A stretch of DNA of 64,000 nt, taken from positions 122,848,333-122,912,332 of the forward strand of contig OW799233.1 in assembly GCA_941918925.1 (NCBI GenBank). The letters are read 5' to 3'. Position numbers and translations under genes: made by a program. A model generated the notes under the pieces. That model was not told the DNA's origin. It did not search any database and saw only the letters and a list, made by a program, of their open reading frames with translations. Each line of letters begins with the position of its first letter. Position 1 is the first letter of the stretch. Origin of the DNA: Phyto melanocephala. Its lineage: Eukaryota; Arthropoda; Insecta; Diptera; Rhinophoridae. Shown here piece after piece: positions 12,147 through 23,160 of this stretch.

Positions 12147-14116
12147 TAGGGTGATCGATTATTCGACTTTTTTAAGAAACCGGTTTTCAAATAGTTTGAA
12201 ATTTAGAAAAAACCGGTTAACCGGTTCGAATATATAAAATATATTATTTAAAGAAAACATTAAAATATATTATAAAAAAAAGATTATGGTAAAAATTATA
12301 TCTAAATATGAAATTTTTACAGTTTATTTATATACGTTTGGCTGCACAATAACGCAATAACTGACATGAATGCAGTTGACCCATTTGGTTTTAATTATTT
12401 GAATTTAAGGACAAAAGGTACTCTTTACAAGTAAAATAAATAAATACAATAAATAAATACGTAAATAAATAAGACTTTTTATAAGGCTGTTATAAATTTT
12501 TGTATCTCCTTCTGTAGATTTTTTAAATGTTAAATAGATCTTTTAAACTTATATGGACCAACGTATTTTGTTTGAAATGATTTTTGTAATTTGAAATACA
12601 TTTCAAAGACTAGGGAGAAAATCTTTAAAATTTAATTTTAAAAATTCTTTCTTATACCCCTGACAGCAGACCTAAGGGATCTCAATTACATTTCAATTAC
12701 AATTACAATTACAATTACATGTAATTTGAAATTGAGGTAGTCTAAATTACAATTACAAGTAATTGTAATTGAAAGTAAGGACTTAACTCAATTACAATAA
12801 AATGTAATTGTAATTGAAAAATGTCAATTACAATTACTTGTAATTGTTAATTGAAAAAAATCAAATACACATTACATGTAATTGTAATTGAAAATGTTCA
12901 ATTACTAATTACAAGTAATTGTAATTGTAATTAATCAACAAATAATTACTTGTAATTGAACAAAATTCAATTACATTTTTAAAACCATAAAATAAAACTT
13001 AAAATTCTTAAAACGATTTTCTAAATTATATGAAAAAAAATTGTGTTATTTAAAACAAATAATAAATTTTTTTAAATTGGTTCCTTGTCTTTATTATTTT
13101 TCAATCAGGTATGTGATGAAAAACGATCGATTTCATTTCGATCATTATTGAAATTTCAACTCGGACGTGTTCGTTACATTTTTAAACTGAAAATTATTAA
13201 ATGGTAAAGACTGGCTTATATAATATGTAATTGATAATTTTTGTAATTAAATACTTTTTTGACAATAAATACTTAAAAAAATAATGATTACTTCTTTTTT
13301 TTAAATTACTTAATGAAAATTTTTTTTTCCAATTAAATGTAATTGTAATTGGATTTTTTTCCAATTACGATTACTTGTAATTGGAATTTTTCAATTACAA
13401 TTACATGAAATTGTAATTTAAGAAAACTTAAATTACAATTACATCTAATTGTAATTGATTGTTACTTCCTTTTCAATTACAATTACGTCTAATTGTAATT
13501 GAAAAAATTCAATTACAATTACATGTAATTGTGTAATTATAGGTGTAATTAAATACAAAATGTAATTGAGACCCCCCAGGTCTGCCTGACAGACATACAA
13601 ATATAGGCATAAACTAGTTTAATTGAAATTTAAGTTGACAAACACTCAATGCCATTAATTAAAATAAGGATCTGGAAACAGAGATTATTGGTTTTTCTTT
13701 ATTGTAACTACATTTTTCACCTAAAAGTGATCGATCAGCTTAGTTTATGTTTCAATTACCTTTAACTTTTAATGTTAGGTTTGTATAGCCTATAAAAAAT
13801 AATATTTAAGCTTAATTATTTTTCTTATTTGCAATTGTTTTTTAAACAACAAATAAATTTCTTACAATATTATAGAAGAATATTAAATAGTTTTCACTTT
13901 CTGATTTTTGGAAACTTTTCGCGTACTTAACATACTATGGTACGATTGGTTACAAAGATATATGAAAATAAACTTAAAAATATAAAAAAACCGGCGTTTT
14001 CGCATAAAAAACCGGTGTATTCGATATTCGAAAAATCAACATTTAGAAAAAACCGCCAGCAAAAAGATGAAAAAACCGGGTTTTCCACCGGTTGTAAAAC
14101 CGAGTCGATCACCCTA
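12147..14116. mobile_element. hAT-like non-autonomous element with 8-bp target duplication
   Basis: The ends are TAGGGTGATCGA and TCGATCACCCTA, flanked on both sides by the identical 8-mer GTATGTAT (12139-12146 and 14117-14124). Eight-base duplications are characteristic of hAT transposons. Both subterminal regions are rich in AACCGGTT-type motifs (12179, 12210-12222; 14000-14020, 14075-14100), which would fit transposase-binding sites. Without the nested element at 12667-13584 it is about 1.04 kb. No transposase is visible. A second, truncated copy is at 7262-7940. Confidence 0.85.
12667..13584. mobile_element. 918-bp hAT-like element made of CAATTA/TAATTG blocks
   Basis: The ends are CAGACCTAAGGGATCTCAAT and, inverted, CAGACCTGGGGGGTCTCAAT, with CCTGACAG duplicated exactly outside (12659-12666 and 13585-13592). 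The related copy at 7262-7940 has one CATGACAG at the equivalent place, so the insertion is exact. Inside, positions 12690-12985 and 13330-13565 are nearly nothing but AATTACA and TGTAATT blocks in alternating direction, often meeting as ATTACATGTAAT. The central 300 bp are ordinary AT-rich sequence with TATGTGATGAAAAACGATCG. There is no coding capacity. Confidence 0.85.
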
Positions 14117-14124
14117 GTATGTAT

Positions 14125-14612
14125 GTTGAATGCTATCAAACCATAGTTTAAAAATATTATACAAATGCAAAATGTTATCTAAAAAAAATATATAGTGTTT
14201 GCAAAGTTAATTTCTTTAGAATTTTTCAAATATAATTATAATTACCTAATATGCTTAATAAATAATAGGTTTGTTCGTTTACTCTAAAATTTTCAATATT
14301 TTTCAGAAGCGTTTTCTGTACATTATTAGATTGCGGTCGTTTACACAAAATCCATTCTTTTCCTCATTATCAATTGCTACGTGATATTCTTTAACATTTT
14401 TTCTTTCACACTTTAAAAAAAAAAAATAATCTTAAAAAACGCAATTAATTATAGAACGAAATCTAACGGCAATTGTAAACAAACTTGTCAAAAACATTGC
14501 CCTTGTATTTTTTTCACCATATATTATGATTTCTATTGTAAATTTTATCTACTCGTAGTACGACTTTGATGCATCTTCTTAGATTTTTAATTACAAAAAA
14601 CAAATATACTAA
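14125..14612. other. AT-rich spacer, nothing recognised
   Basis: No gene or element ends seen between the hAT-like element and the 3' end of the LINE. Confidence 0.3.
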
Positions 14613-15890
14613 TTTAGGTTAGGTTAGGTTGAAAAGGAGGCGCACTAAAAACACAAACCCATGACAAGTATGCACTTATGCCCAGTTGGCATGTTGTGCG
14701 CTCCATTTGGAAAACGGAATTCCCAAAACAAAAACCATAATCATAATTATTCATAAATAACGGACTAGTCCAAGAACCCAGTCCCCTCAATGTAATTCCT
14801 TATGGATCTCCAGTTCGAGTTCCCCAAGTATTCCAAGTTCGGCATAGTATCCACTGAAAAATTTCTAATGTGCCCAAGCGCAGGACAATGACAGAGGTAG
14901 TGTACCAAAGTCTCATCCTTTTCCTCGCATGCTCTACTGTCGTTTCCTCAGAAAATTTAATGCGAGCTAGATGGGTTCTCAACTCCGTATGACCCGTAAT
15001 TACACCGGTTAGTCTCCTAAGTGTTGGTCTACTTAGTCTCAGAATCTCCTTTGATTTCCCAATATTTGGGTCACTCCATAGTGTTTTTGTCACTTTACCG
15101 ACATCAGAGCTTTACCATTTTCTAACATGTTCCTCCATCGCCCAACATTTAAGTTCATGCTTGAGTCGTTTAAAGGGTTTAGAATTTTCCAAAGTTATAG
15201 TACTCAGAAGAGCTCCCATTTTGGATAATTTTTCGGCTTTCTCGTTTCCGATCAGCCCGCGATGGCCTGGTATCCATATTATCTCCAGATGTTCACAATT
15301 TGCATATGAGTTTATCTCGCTCTTGCATTGCAAAACGTTCCGGGATTCAACTTTCTCCTTTCTCAATGTCCTATCCGTAAAGATACGAATCGGGGCTTCG
15401 CTATTCGTTTTCTTTATCCATTTAATTTCTTCCATAATCGCCATGATCTCAGCCTGGAATATGGTATTGTGATCTAGTAGACGGAAGTATTTGCTTCTGT
15501 TTCAGCTTATGTCGTATAAGCCCACTCCAGTTTGGTCACCAATCTTTGAACCGTCTGTATAAAGATCAATTCCAAGGGTGTTTCCCATCCTGATTATTTC
15601 ATCCCATTTTCCCCTTTTCCTGTATTATGGTGATGAAGTTAGTATTCTCATATCTCATCGGGATTTTATTACATGTTACTTCCGTAATATTTCCCATCGG
15701 TAAGATATCCGTTATTCTTTGGTATCTGGTCTTATTTTCTTTTATAAGCCATTTATCTATTGTTATTGATCTTGTAAGGCTAAGACCTGTATCTCTATTG
15801 GCCAAATTGATAGAATATTCTCAATGGCCACTGTCGATGTGGTTCTCATGGCACCGCAAATACTAATTAACGAGGTGACCAAAATATATA
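14613..15890 (-). mobile_element. 5'-truncated LINE with RNase H domain (I/LOA-like), decayed
   Basis: Read on the minus strand, the order is: a reverse-transcriptase C-terminal piece (ICGAMRTTSTVAIENIL), then an RNase H domain with YTDGSK, QAEIMAIMEE, FTDRT and WIPGHRGLIGNEKAEKLS, then LWSDPN...LRLSRPTLRRLTGVITGH and a broken Cys/His C-terminal region. It ends in a 3' tail of three CCTAA-type units (plus strand GGTTAGGTTAGGTT at 14616). RNase H next to RT is found in I-group non-LTR elements. There is an in-frame stop after YDIS, a frameshift in the Cys/His region, and changes at two RNase H sites (TDR for TDS, AE for AD), so this copy is inactive. Confidence 0.85.
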
Positions 15891-17584
15891 ACATTTTTGC
15901 ATATTAAAAAGTTTTTCATAAGGGACCAGCCGTTTGCTTCGAATAATGTTTGATCATGGCTTGACTATGTTACAACACAACGTGTTCAAGTCGAACAGCT
16001 GTTTTGACATACTTGTATTTGTTACAATTTTTTCGTTTGCGTACTTTTTACTTCAAATATTTTTGTAAGAATAGTTCTTTCTTAATTACTAAGTACTCAC
16101 TCAGTTACTTGTCTTTAATGCGAAAGTTAACGAACAGTCATATTAAACCTCTCCACTGTTCATAGCAATACTAGCAGTGGGTGGATAGCTGCAATGACTA
16201 GACGTTTGTTATTATAACATCAACAAAAAAAAATTTTTACAAAAAACACAATGGTAAAGTGCCAACTCCAAACTTTTTTATATCGTATTTCAATTTCAAT
16301 TCAATATTTAGTTTCAAAATCAAAAATTATTAAAAATTTTCTACAAATATAGAAACTATATGAAATGTTCAACGAATACTGATTATTTATCGTAATCTAT
16401 ATAAAAATATATAAAAGGAACTGATTTTTTGCAAGAATAATTAAAAAACATTAAAATCATAAATCAAATGAATCTCACAAAAATTAAGAAACAAATTAAA
16501 TTGCATTCGAAAACAAAATTTTTCCGCACTATGTATACTCAAAACAAATTTTTTTATCAATATAAATAGTTTGTTTTACAATTTTTGGCGCGTTGAGAAA
16601 CTCTTCATAAGTATGAAAAAGTCTCTATGGTTTTTTCAGGATTCTGAAATAGAATAAAATGTTAAACATTATAAGTATCAAAATACAAACAAATCCCTGT
16701 TGTTTGAAAACAACAAAAATGCAACACGTGCGTTTTTTAAAGTGATTTTTATAAGTATGTAAATATGTGTGTAACTCTATATGAAGTACAACTTGACCTA
16801 CACTACACTAAACATATAATAAAAGAAAGGATGCATATGAAATGATATTGTACTGTTTCCTTATTAAAAGCTAAGCAACATACACATAAAGCATTAAATG
16901 AAGGGGGGTACTAATAGGACATATCAAGAAAATATTGAAATAAAAATTAAAACAAGTGGTTTTTAAAGAAGTTTTATTTAATGATTATTAACTGTATTAA
17001 TCACTATGAGAATTTTTAACGATCACTATTAAATCATTCACACGCACAACACTTAAAAATACAATGTACTTTTGTCACTATAAATTTTCCACGCGTTTCT
17101 TTTATTTAAACATACAACACAGCTCAGTTTTTATTTTTCTTTTGAACATTTAGTTCATTGTTATCCTTGTTATTTAATTAAACAAATTAAATGGTTTAAA
17201 GTTAACTATTGTTTGTTTACATCGCTTCCTGTTATTCTCTACAGTGTAATTTAACTTCTTTGTATTACTCTTTCGTTGGTATTTATGTGTAAATATGTAT
17301 AAGAGTGCGTGTAAATAATACTAAGTGTTTATTTCCTTCTTTAGATTCACTTGGTTTTTGTTTGTATTTAGTAAATACTTAAAAGCTGTTAAGTTCTTTT
17401 GTGTTAGAGTTAACAAGGCAACATTTTCTCAATAAACTGCACTGCACACTTTTGTAGTGATTCATAAAAATATGTGCGAAACCTGCTTATCATGGTGATG
17501 GCATTGTCTTTTAGGCCATTCACGGTACACTGCTACGTTAAAACTTTTTTTATTCCCATCAGAGGATATCCTCCTTCTATTTTT
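15891..17584. other. AT-rich sequence, nothing recognised
   Basis: About 1.7 kb with no coding frame, element ends or RNA gene that I can support. The GAACAGCTGTTTTGACAT segment near 15995 and the repeated ATGATTATTAAC-type AT tracts near 16980 are the only visible texture. Confidence 0.3.
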
Positions 17585-18196
17585 TATACCTGACATCTGC
17601 GGTGCCAAAGGTATGTAGCTTTGTCGTTCCGTGTGCAATTTCTAGAGTATTTGTTTCCGAACCAATAAAATATATATTTCTTACGACGAATAAGTAATGT
17701 TCATCTATCCAAGATATTCGTAAATATCTAAAATTGTTTCCGGGAATAATTAACAAATCAGTTTGAAACTAACTGAGATATAAGCAATACAATGAAACTG
17801 CTTCGGTACTTTTCCTAAATTTTACAACCGGAAATCAATTTTTTCAGCTTCTATGTACCCGAGAGGGTATGAAATGAAAGGGCTTGACTATTAAAACATA
17901 GAAAATTATGAACAAACTAAAAATAAAGATGGCGTTTCAAATAAAATGGCACCTAAAATAGTAATTGCGGCTTTGTTCCCTTCAACCCCAACAAGATGGT
18001 TAGCAAATGAATGAGCTTTTCCAGTTCCGTATAATTTCTTAACCCAATGAAAAAATACATTTAAATACATATAAAGTCAAAACCATAGATGGCGCCAGAA
18101 ATAATAAAGCAAAATGGCGTATTCTACGATTTGAACAAAATAGCGAAGGGTAATTTTCCGATTCAATAAGTCCGGATATACATTCTTGCTTGCTCG
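17585..18196 (-). mobile_element. Hairpin-headed repeat, subgroup C, inverted copy
   Basis: The left end reads TATACCTGACATCTGCGGTG, then TTTGTCGTTCCGTGTGCAAT, matching inverted tails of the group. The right end reads AAGTCCGGATATACATTCTT, matching an inverted head whose hairpin has decayed. The interior contains GATGGCGTTTCAAATAAAAT and AAATGAAAGGGCTTGACTA modules. Confidence 0.5.
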
Positions 18197-19360
18197 TTTT
18201 TTGTAAAAATGGAGAAGTTACTTTTTTATTGAAAATTTAGAGCATTTCATTGTCTATTAATAATCTTCTAACAATTAAATTTGTTTTTGTTTTTAACATA
18301 AAACGTGTTTTCTTCTTAAGTAACAAAAGGCGATTATATGTTGAGAATTTGTAGCTGCCAATCTGTTTTATCAACGACTTTTAAATTAGCTGTTTTATTC
18401 AGTCACTAAATTAAACGACTAAGCAGCACCAGCAAGTGATTACACTTTATTCTAAATTAAGTATTAGAGTACAGTCGTGAATTTATAGCGTTAGCTGGCC
18501 TCCAATTGACCGATTACCTCTAACTCAGCATAATACAGGTCGTTGCTCAAATTTAAAACAATATAGGAAGTAGAGCAACTGAAAATATTATTATTTGGAT
18601 CCGTGACAACACGTGAAACAATAACACACTCCATATTTAATTGACACATGGGATATTAAAATTATTTAATTTTATTCAAACATTTATTCTTTTAACAAGA
18701 ATAATTAAGAACCTAGTGCTGGTCAATAATTGTCATTTCAAAATTTTTTAAGATTTATTTGATCTAACTTATATAAAAAAAATAATAAAAATCAGCCATT
18801 TTTAATTTGATTGCTATCAGTGCCGAAATAACAATAGACTGAAATCAATATGCTCTTCGGAACATTTGGAAGATAAACATTAGGAATTCTCATTTGTTTT
18901 TTCATATGTGTTCACATAGACGAACATGTTGTTGACAACATTCCATTATTTTTTTTATTACTATTTACTTTTTATTTTTCTATCAACAGAGCGTGTCGCC
19001 GAGTACCGAACAAAAAACAATGCTCTCTTCCCCACCCGTAATATGATTCCAAACTAAATGTTTCCCTTCCGAATATTCGCCGTCTTAACACAGACATAAA
19101 GTCGGCAATGAGACAACCTCTGTATAACAAAGTCTTAACAACAAAACATTTTGCATAAAGAAATAACCTTATGGCTTACAAAGTTTAGATCATTTAAAAA
19201 TTAAAACAGATTTTAGTGGCAAACGTTTTAGATTGATTTTTTTAAAAACTTTAAAAAATTCCCATTATTTATGCAGTTAATTTAACAAATATAATATTTA
19301 CATATGTGGCGGCCCACAAAAATGTCAATTAAATAATAGTAGAGAGCAAACTTACGCAGC
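18197..19360. other. AT-rich sequence, nothing recognised
   Basis: No gene or transposon terminus identified. Confidence 0.3.
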
Positions 19361-19364
19361 ATAT

Positions 19365-19905
19365 AACGGAACATGTGTTAAGCGAAACCCATGGGGGCAT
19401 GTTTCCTTGGAAAATGTCTGATTTATTGGAACCATAGAGAATTATAACTCTGGTCATAGTGCATGTTCGCAGCTGACTAGAGACTTATCTGATACCACTG
19501 GAATCAATAAGTCCCTAGAACTTATTTTGGACTGGTTACTCTCAAGCGGGAAAACAGATTCGTAGGTGGTTTATTGGCTGAGTCTTAAAGTTAGTCCTAC
19601 TTCGGGCAACCACTAATGTTTGGTGCAGGTGGGGTGCTCTTTCCGCCTTAATAGACACAGGGAATGATGGTTTAATTACTGATGCTTGCAGACGTGGCAG
19701 ACCTACGAAATTCGTGCAACCTTATATGTGTCGGGGTGATATTACCTCTCAACAGAAGTAGTTACTTGGTGAATTGTTTGGCTTACTGTGGACTGCACAA
19801 CCGATTCTTATGCTTATTAATTACATATTCTGGTAGCAAAAAATAAGTAATAAGGAATATATAGACCGAGCCTCTTAGCAAGGTGCATTTACATTATCAA
19901 AAAAA
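19365..19905 (+). repeat. Dispersed 0.5-kb repeat, moderately GC-rich, copy 1
   Basis: Several blocks match 46376-46860 in inverted orientation: AGCAAGGTGCATTTACATTA (near 19878), CGGGGTGATATTACCTCTCA and AGTAGTTACTTGGTGAATTG (19733-19780), ACTGATGCTTGCAGACGTGG (19680) and GGGGGCATGTTTCCTTGG (19393). The two copies have diverged substantially. Frames are full of stops, and one frame weakly recalls a LINE reverse-transcriptase thumb region, but I would not name it. Confidence 0.55.
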
Positions 19906-22245
19906 TTATGTAGATAAAATTGCCGCCTGAGACATGTTGAGTGGTGCAACTTGATCACAGGGGCGGTGGCTAGGCGTCAGAAACTCTACCCAGTGGTAAG
20001 ACTATCGTCAAGTTATGGCACATGGTGCCGGTGCTGACGTTTATCAAACCACATACTGTCTTAAGCGACTAGCAAGAACTGTAAAATATAATTAACATGT
20101 CAGCATTATCAATCAATAAACCACATTAGTATAATTTTTCTGGTCCCGTAATTTCTCGACTTGTCAAAGTAAATTTTTTATGGGTTTAATTAAAAAGAAT
20201 TTCCTACTGTTCTGAAAATTAAAAAAAAATAATGAATTATTACAAAATGTGGCTAAGAATTGTTCCTCCACAATGAATTAGATTTTAAATATTGAGTTTA
20301 AACATTCACAATTATTGCCACATTTAAATTAAAAATTATTCTTATTACTTACTACATATATTTTTTACATTCGTGTATAATTTAACATATTTAAAAATCA
20401 GATTAAATAATGAAATACGATCAACAACAACTACAAAAGCAACACACAAATCAACCATTAAGCAAATATTTTAAGTGTGTTTTTGGTACACAAAAGACTG
20501 TAAGGACTGCAACAACATCAGCAACAGCAATATATTGTTTGTCGCCTTGTATATTTTTGCATAAATATTTATAAAAGTTCTTTAAAATATTTTTGTTAGT
20601 TATATACATATAGTTAAAAAGAATGTAATTGTTGTTGGTGTACGTAAAAATGTACTTAAAAGCGAAAACATTTGCTCACTTACATTACACATACATACAC
20701 TTACTTATACACTTACGTATGTACTTTAACTCGTAAACTCTTGCAGAGACACAAACAATAATATTTTAAAATCCATTTGACATTCTGTTGTCTTTTTCAA
20801 TGAAAATTCATTATCATTAAACATGATCAACATGGCTCCTATTTATGTATGTGGTCATGTGAAAATATGTCAGGAGCAGTTACAATACCAACACCAACAT
20901 GACATACACCCACACCTCCCTGCACAATATAAAATTGTTGTTCAAAAAATATAACAACAATAATGAAAACAGTTACATACAGCAGAAAAGTATGTGTCAG
21001 TATTCGAAAGTAATGAAAAGGACATCATATGCAGCCAACAAGAACAATAATACTGATATGGTTGAAGGGGAAAAAAGAAGACCAAATTATAAAATACGCA
21101 TAATTTAAATAGTGGGACAAAGTAAAGAATTTACCGATGAAAAAATATCTCCTTTGATCATTTCTGAGGTTTAAGTAAAATGTCATAGTTTATGTTCATA
21201 GAACATTTTTAATAGTTTTTCTCTTTAATGAAAAATTTCACAAAATTCCCTATTTCATGAAAATGTTTCTACTTGTGCTACTCTTACACCTGGATAAGCA
21301 GATCTTTAGCGCAAATTAATACTAAGACTCTTTGCTAAACGGATTGCTTTATTTCAAAAAGCTAGACTCCTATAACTGATTTTGTGTTTGAAATCATAAC
21401 ATTATCTCTACATGGACGCGGTGAGAAGTGGAGTTTAACTCAGTGGTACAATAAAAGTAATAGGCGCAGAACCAGCTTACGCGTTTGGGGGAAGTTTATT
21501 ATATGTTTTATTTTTTTTTTTTGGCTACCAAAGAAAAAAATGATTGGCAGGACACTTATGCTTTGTCTATATTAGCCAGGGAAGTACAAGAAATCAGATT
21601 AAAAATATAAATTTTTTATATTACATTTTTGCTTACAAAATCTTCTATTGCCCCACTGTATATTGCTTAATGATTGCGGGTGCTTGTACGTGTATTTGTA
21701 GTTTTTGGTTTATTAATCTTTAAACTTTTTAACCTTTTGATGGGACTTCAATGCCAAACATTTTGTTGATATTGTTGTCATTTCAAAAGTTTCCAATGGA
21801 GTTGAATAAATGAGATGGTTGGGCTTTCATGTATTGGTCGAAACCGCTTTAAGAATTCTTTGCATTCCTGCCTATAGTACTAGTATATTTTCAGTTATGT
21901 AGAGTAAAATTTTTCAGTTAACAAATACATACACACTTCCATAGTTCAACTCAAAATTAAACTTACATGTAGGCACACTATTAAATATTATAAATACAAC
22001 CAGTATTTTTTGTGGACAACATAAATCTACATGGGTGTTTGTGCTTCTTGAATTTACCCAGCAATTAAAGGCTCTAAATTTTTATAAGCGGTATTGTTAG
22101 AAATACTATTTTCGTAAAAATGATAATAGTAATATAGATGAGGTATAACCTATTTATCGTAAGTTGTTTTACAAAAAATAGATAAAATTTTCAGTTTTTA
22201 TTTATATTTATTTGGCTAGAATTATCTACTGGAAATCAGTTTTTT
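19906..22245. other. AT-rich sequence, nothing recognised
   Basis: 19906-20080 is less AT-rich than its surroundings but has no readable frame. The remaining 2.1 kb has frames of 60-70 codons (20899-21108, 21384-21575) that show no domain and low-complexity composition; I treat them as chance. Confidence 0.3.
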
Positions 22246-22427
22246 TACATTACATTACATCACATTACATTACATTACATTGCATTACATTACATTACAT
22301 TATATTACATTACATTACATTACATTACATTACATTACATTACATTACATTACATTACATTACATTACATTACATTACATTACATTACATTACATTACAT
22401 TACATTACATTACATTACATTACATCA
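22246..22427. repeat. (TTACA)n microsatellite, about 36 units
   Basis: About 180 bp of the pentamer TTACA, interrupted only by single changes (ATCACA, TTGCA, TTATA) near its left end. It is open in a frame that would encode a repeating HYITL peptide; this follows from the repeat and is not a gene. Confidence 0.98.
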
Positions 22428-23160
22428 CACACATACTTCTTTCCTGAAACAAACAAAAAATGCGAAAATGAGAAAAAAAATATTTAAAAAAATTAATTGC
22501 AAACAGCAGGGTAAGTTTGTATTGTTTCTTGTAAAATTTTCAACAAATACAAAATATTTATACACACACTTTTACATTAAATAAGGACTGTAGCAGATCA
22601 ACATTGCCATTGCTGATGTTTAAGACAGACAATTTGATTTTTAATTGTTGACAAAATTAAATTTCAGCAGGAAATATACATAACTTCTAGTAAAAAAGAT
22701 TAATTATTGAGAAACCATAATTTGTTAAAAATATAAAAAAAAACTTTGTATTAATCACAAAACAAAGAGTGCTGACGATGAACACGGCTAGTGTTAGCAA
22801 AAACGTACTTTTTTAAATCATTCTTTTATTCTCACAACAACTTTATACCTACATACACTTAAACGCATTTAATTAACAAGTTGTGGTAACTATATACAAA
22901 AGCATTAAAATTGATAAAATTGAAATTTGAAAAATATATTACGTTATCCAACAATTTTATGACTGAGAATAATAACTGGGTTGGCAATACTTACCAGCTA
23001 TAAAAAAATTCCATATTGCGGTTTCAATACGTTTGAAGCAACCATTAAGGAAGAAATCCTTTTAAAACACAATAATAACAATGATGGCAATATTTAGCAG
23101 CAAATAATTAATAAAAATATCAACTCTTCTATAACGCAGCCCGAAAAAATTAAAAAAGAT
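22428..23160. other. AT-rich spacer with a short fragment of another repeat
   Basis: Positions 22765-22805 (AAAGAGTGCTGACGATGAAC then ACGGCTAGTGTTAGC) match 46244-46312 with an internal deletion. Nothing else is recognised. Confidence 0.4.

Noticed and set aside
19490..19640. LINE reverse-transcriptase thumb in the 0.5-kb dispersed repeat
   Set aside because: Only a loose resemblance (SSGKTDS.VVYWL) in a frame full of stops, and the second copy does not preserve it.
22246..22427. CRISPR-like or satellite array
   Set aside because: There are no spacers; it is a simple pentamer microsatellite in a eukaryotic genome.
22212..22487. 91-codon frame with a repeating HYITL peptide
   Set aside because: It is a by-product of the TTACA microsatellite.
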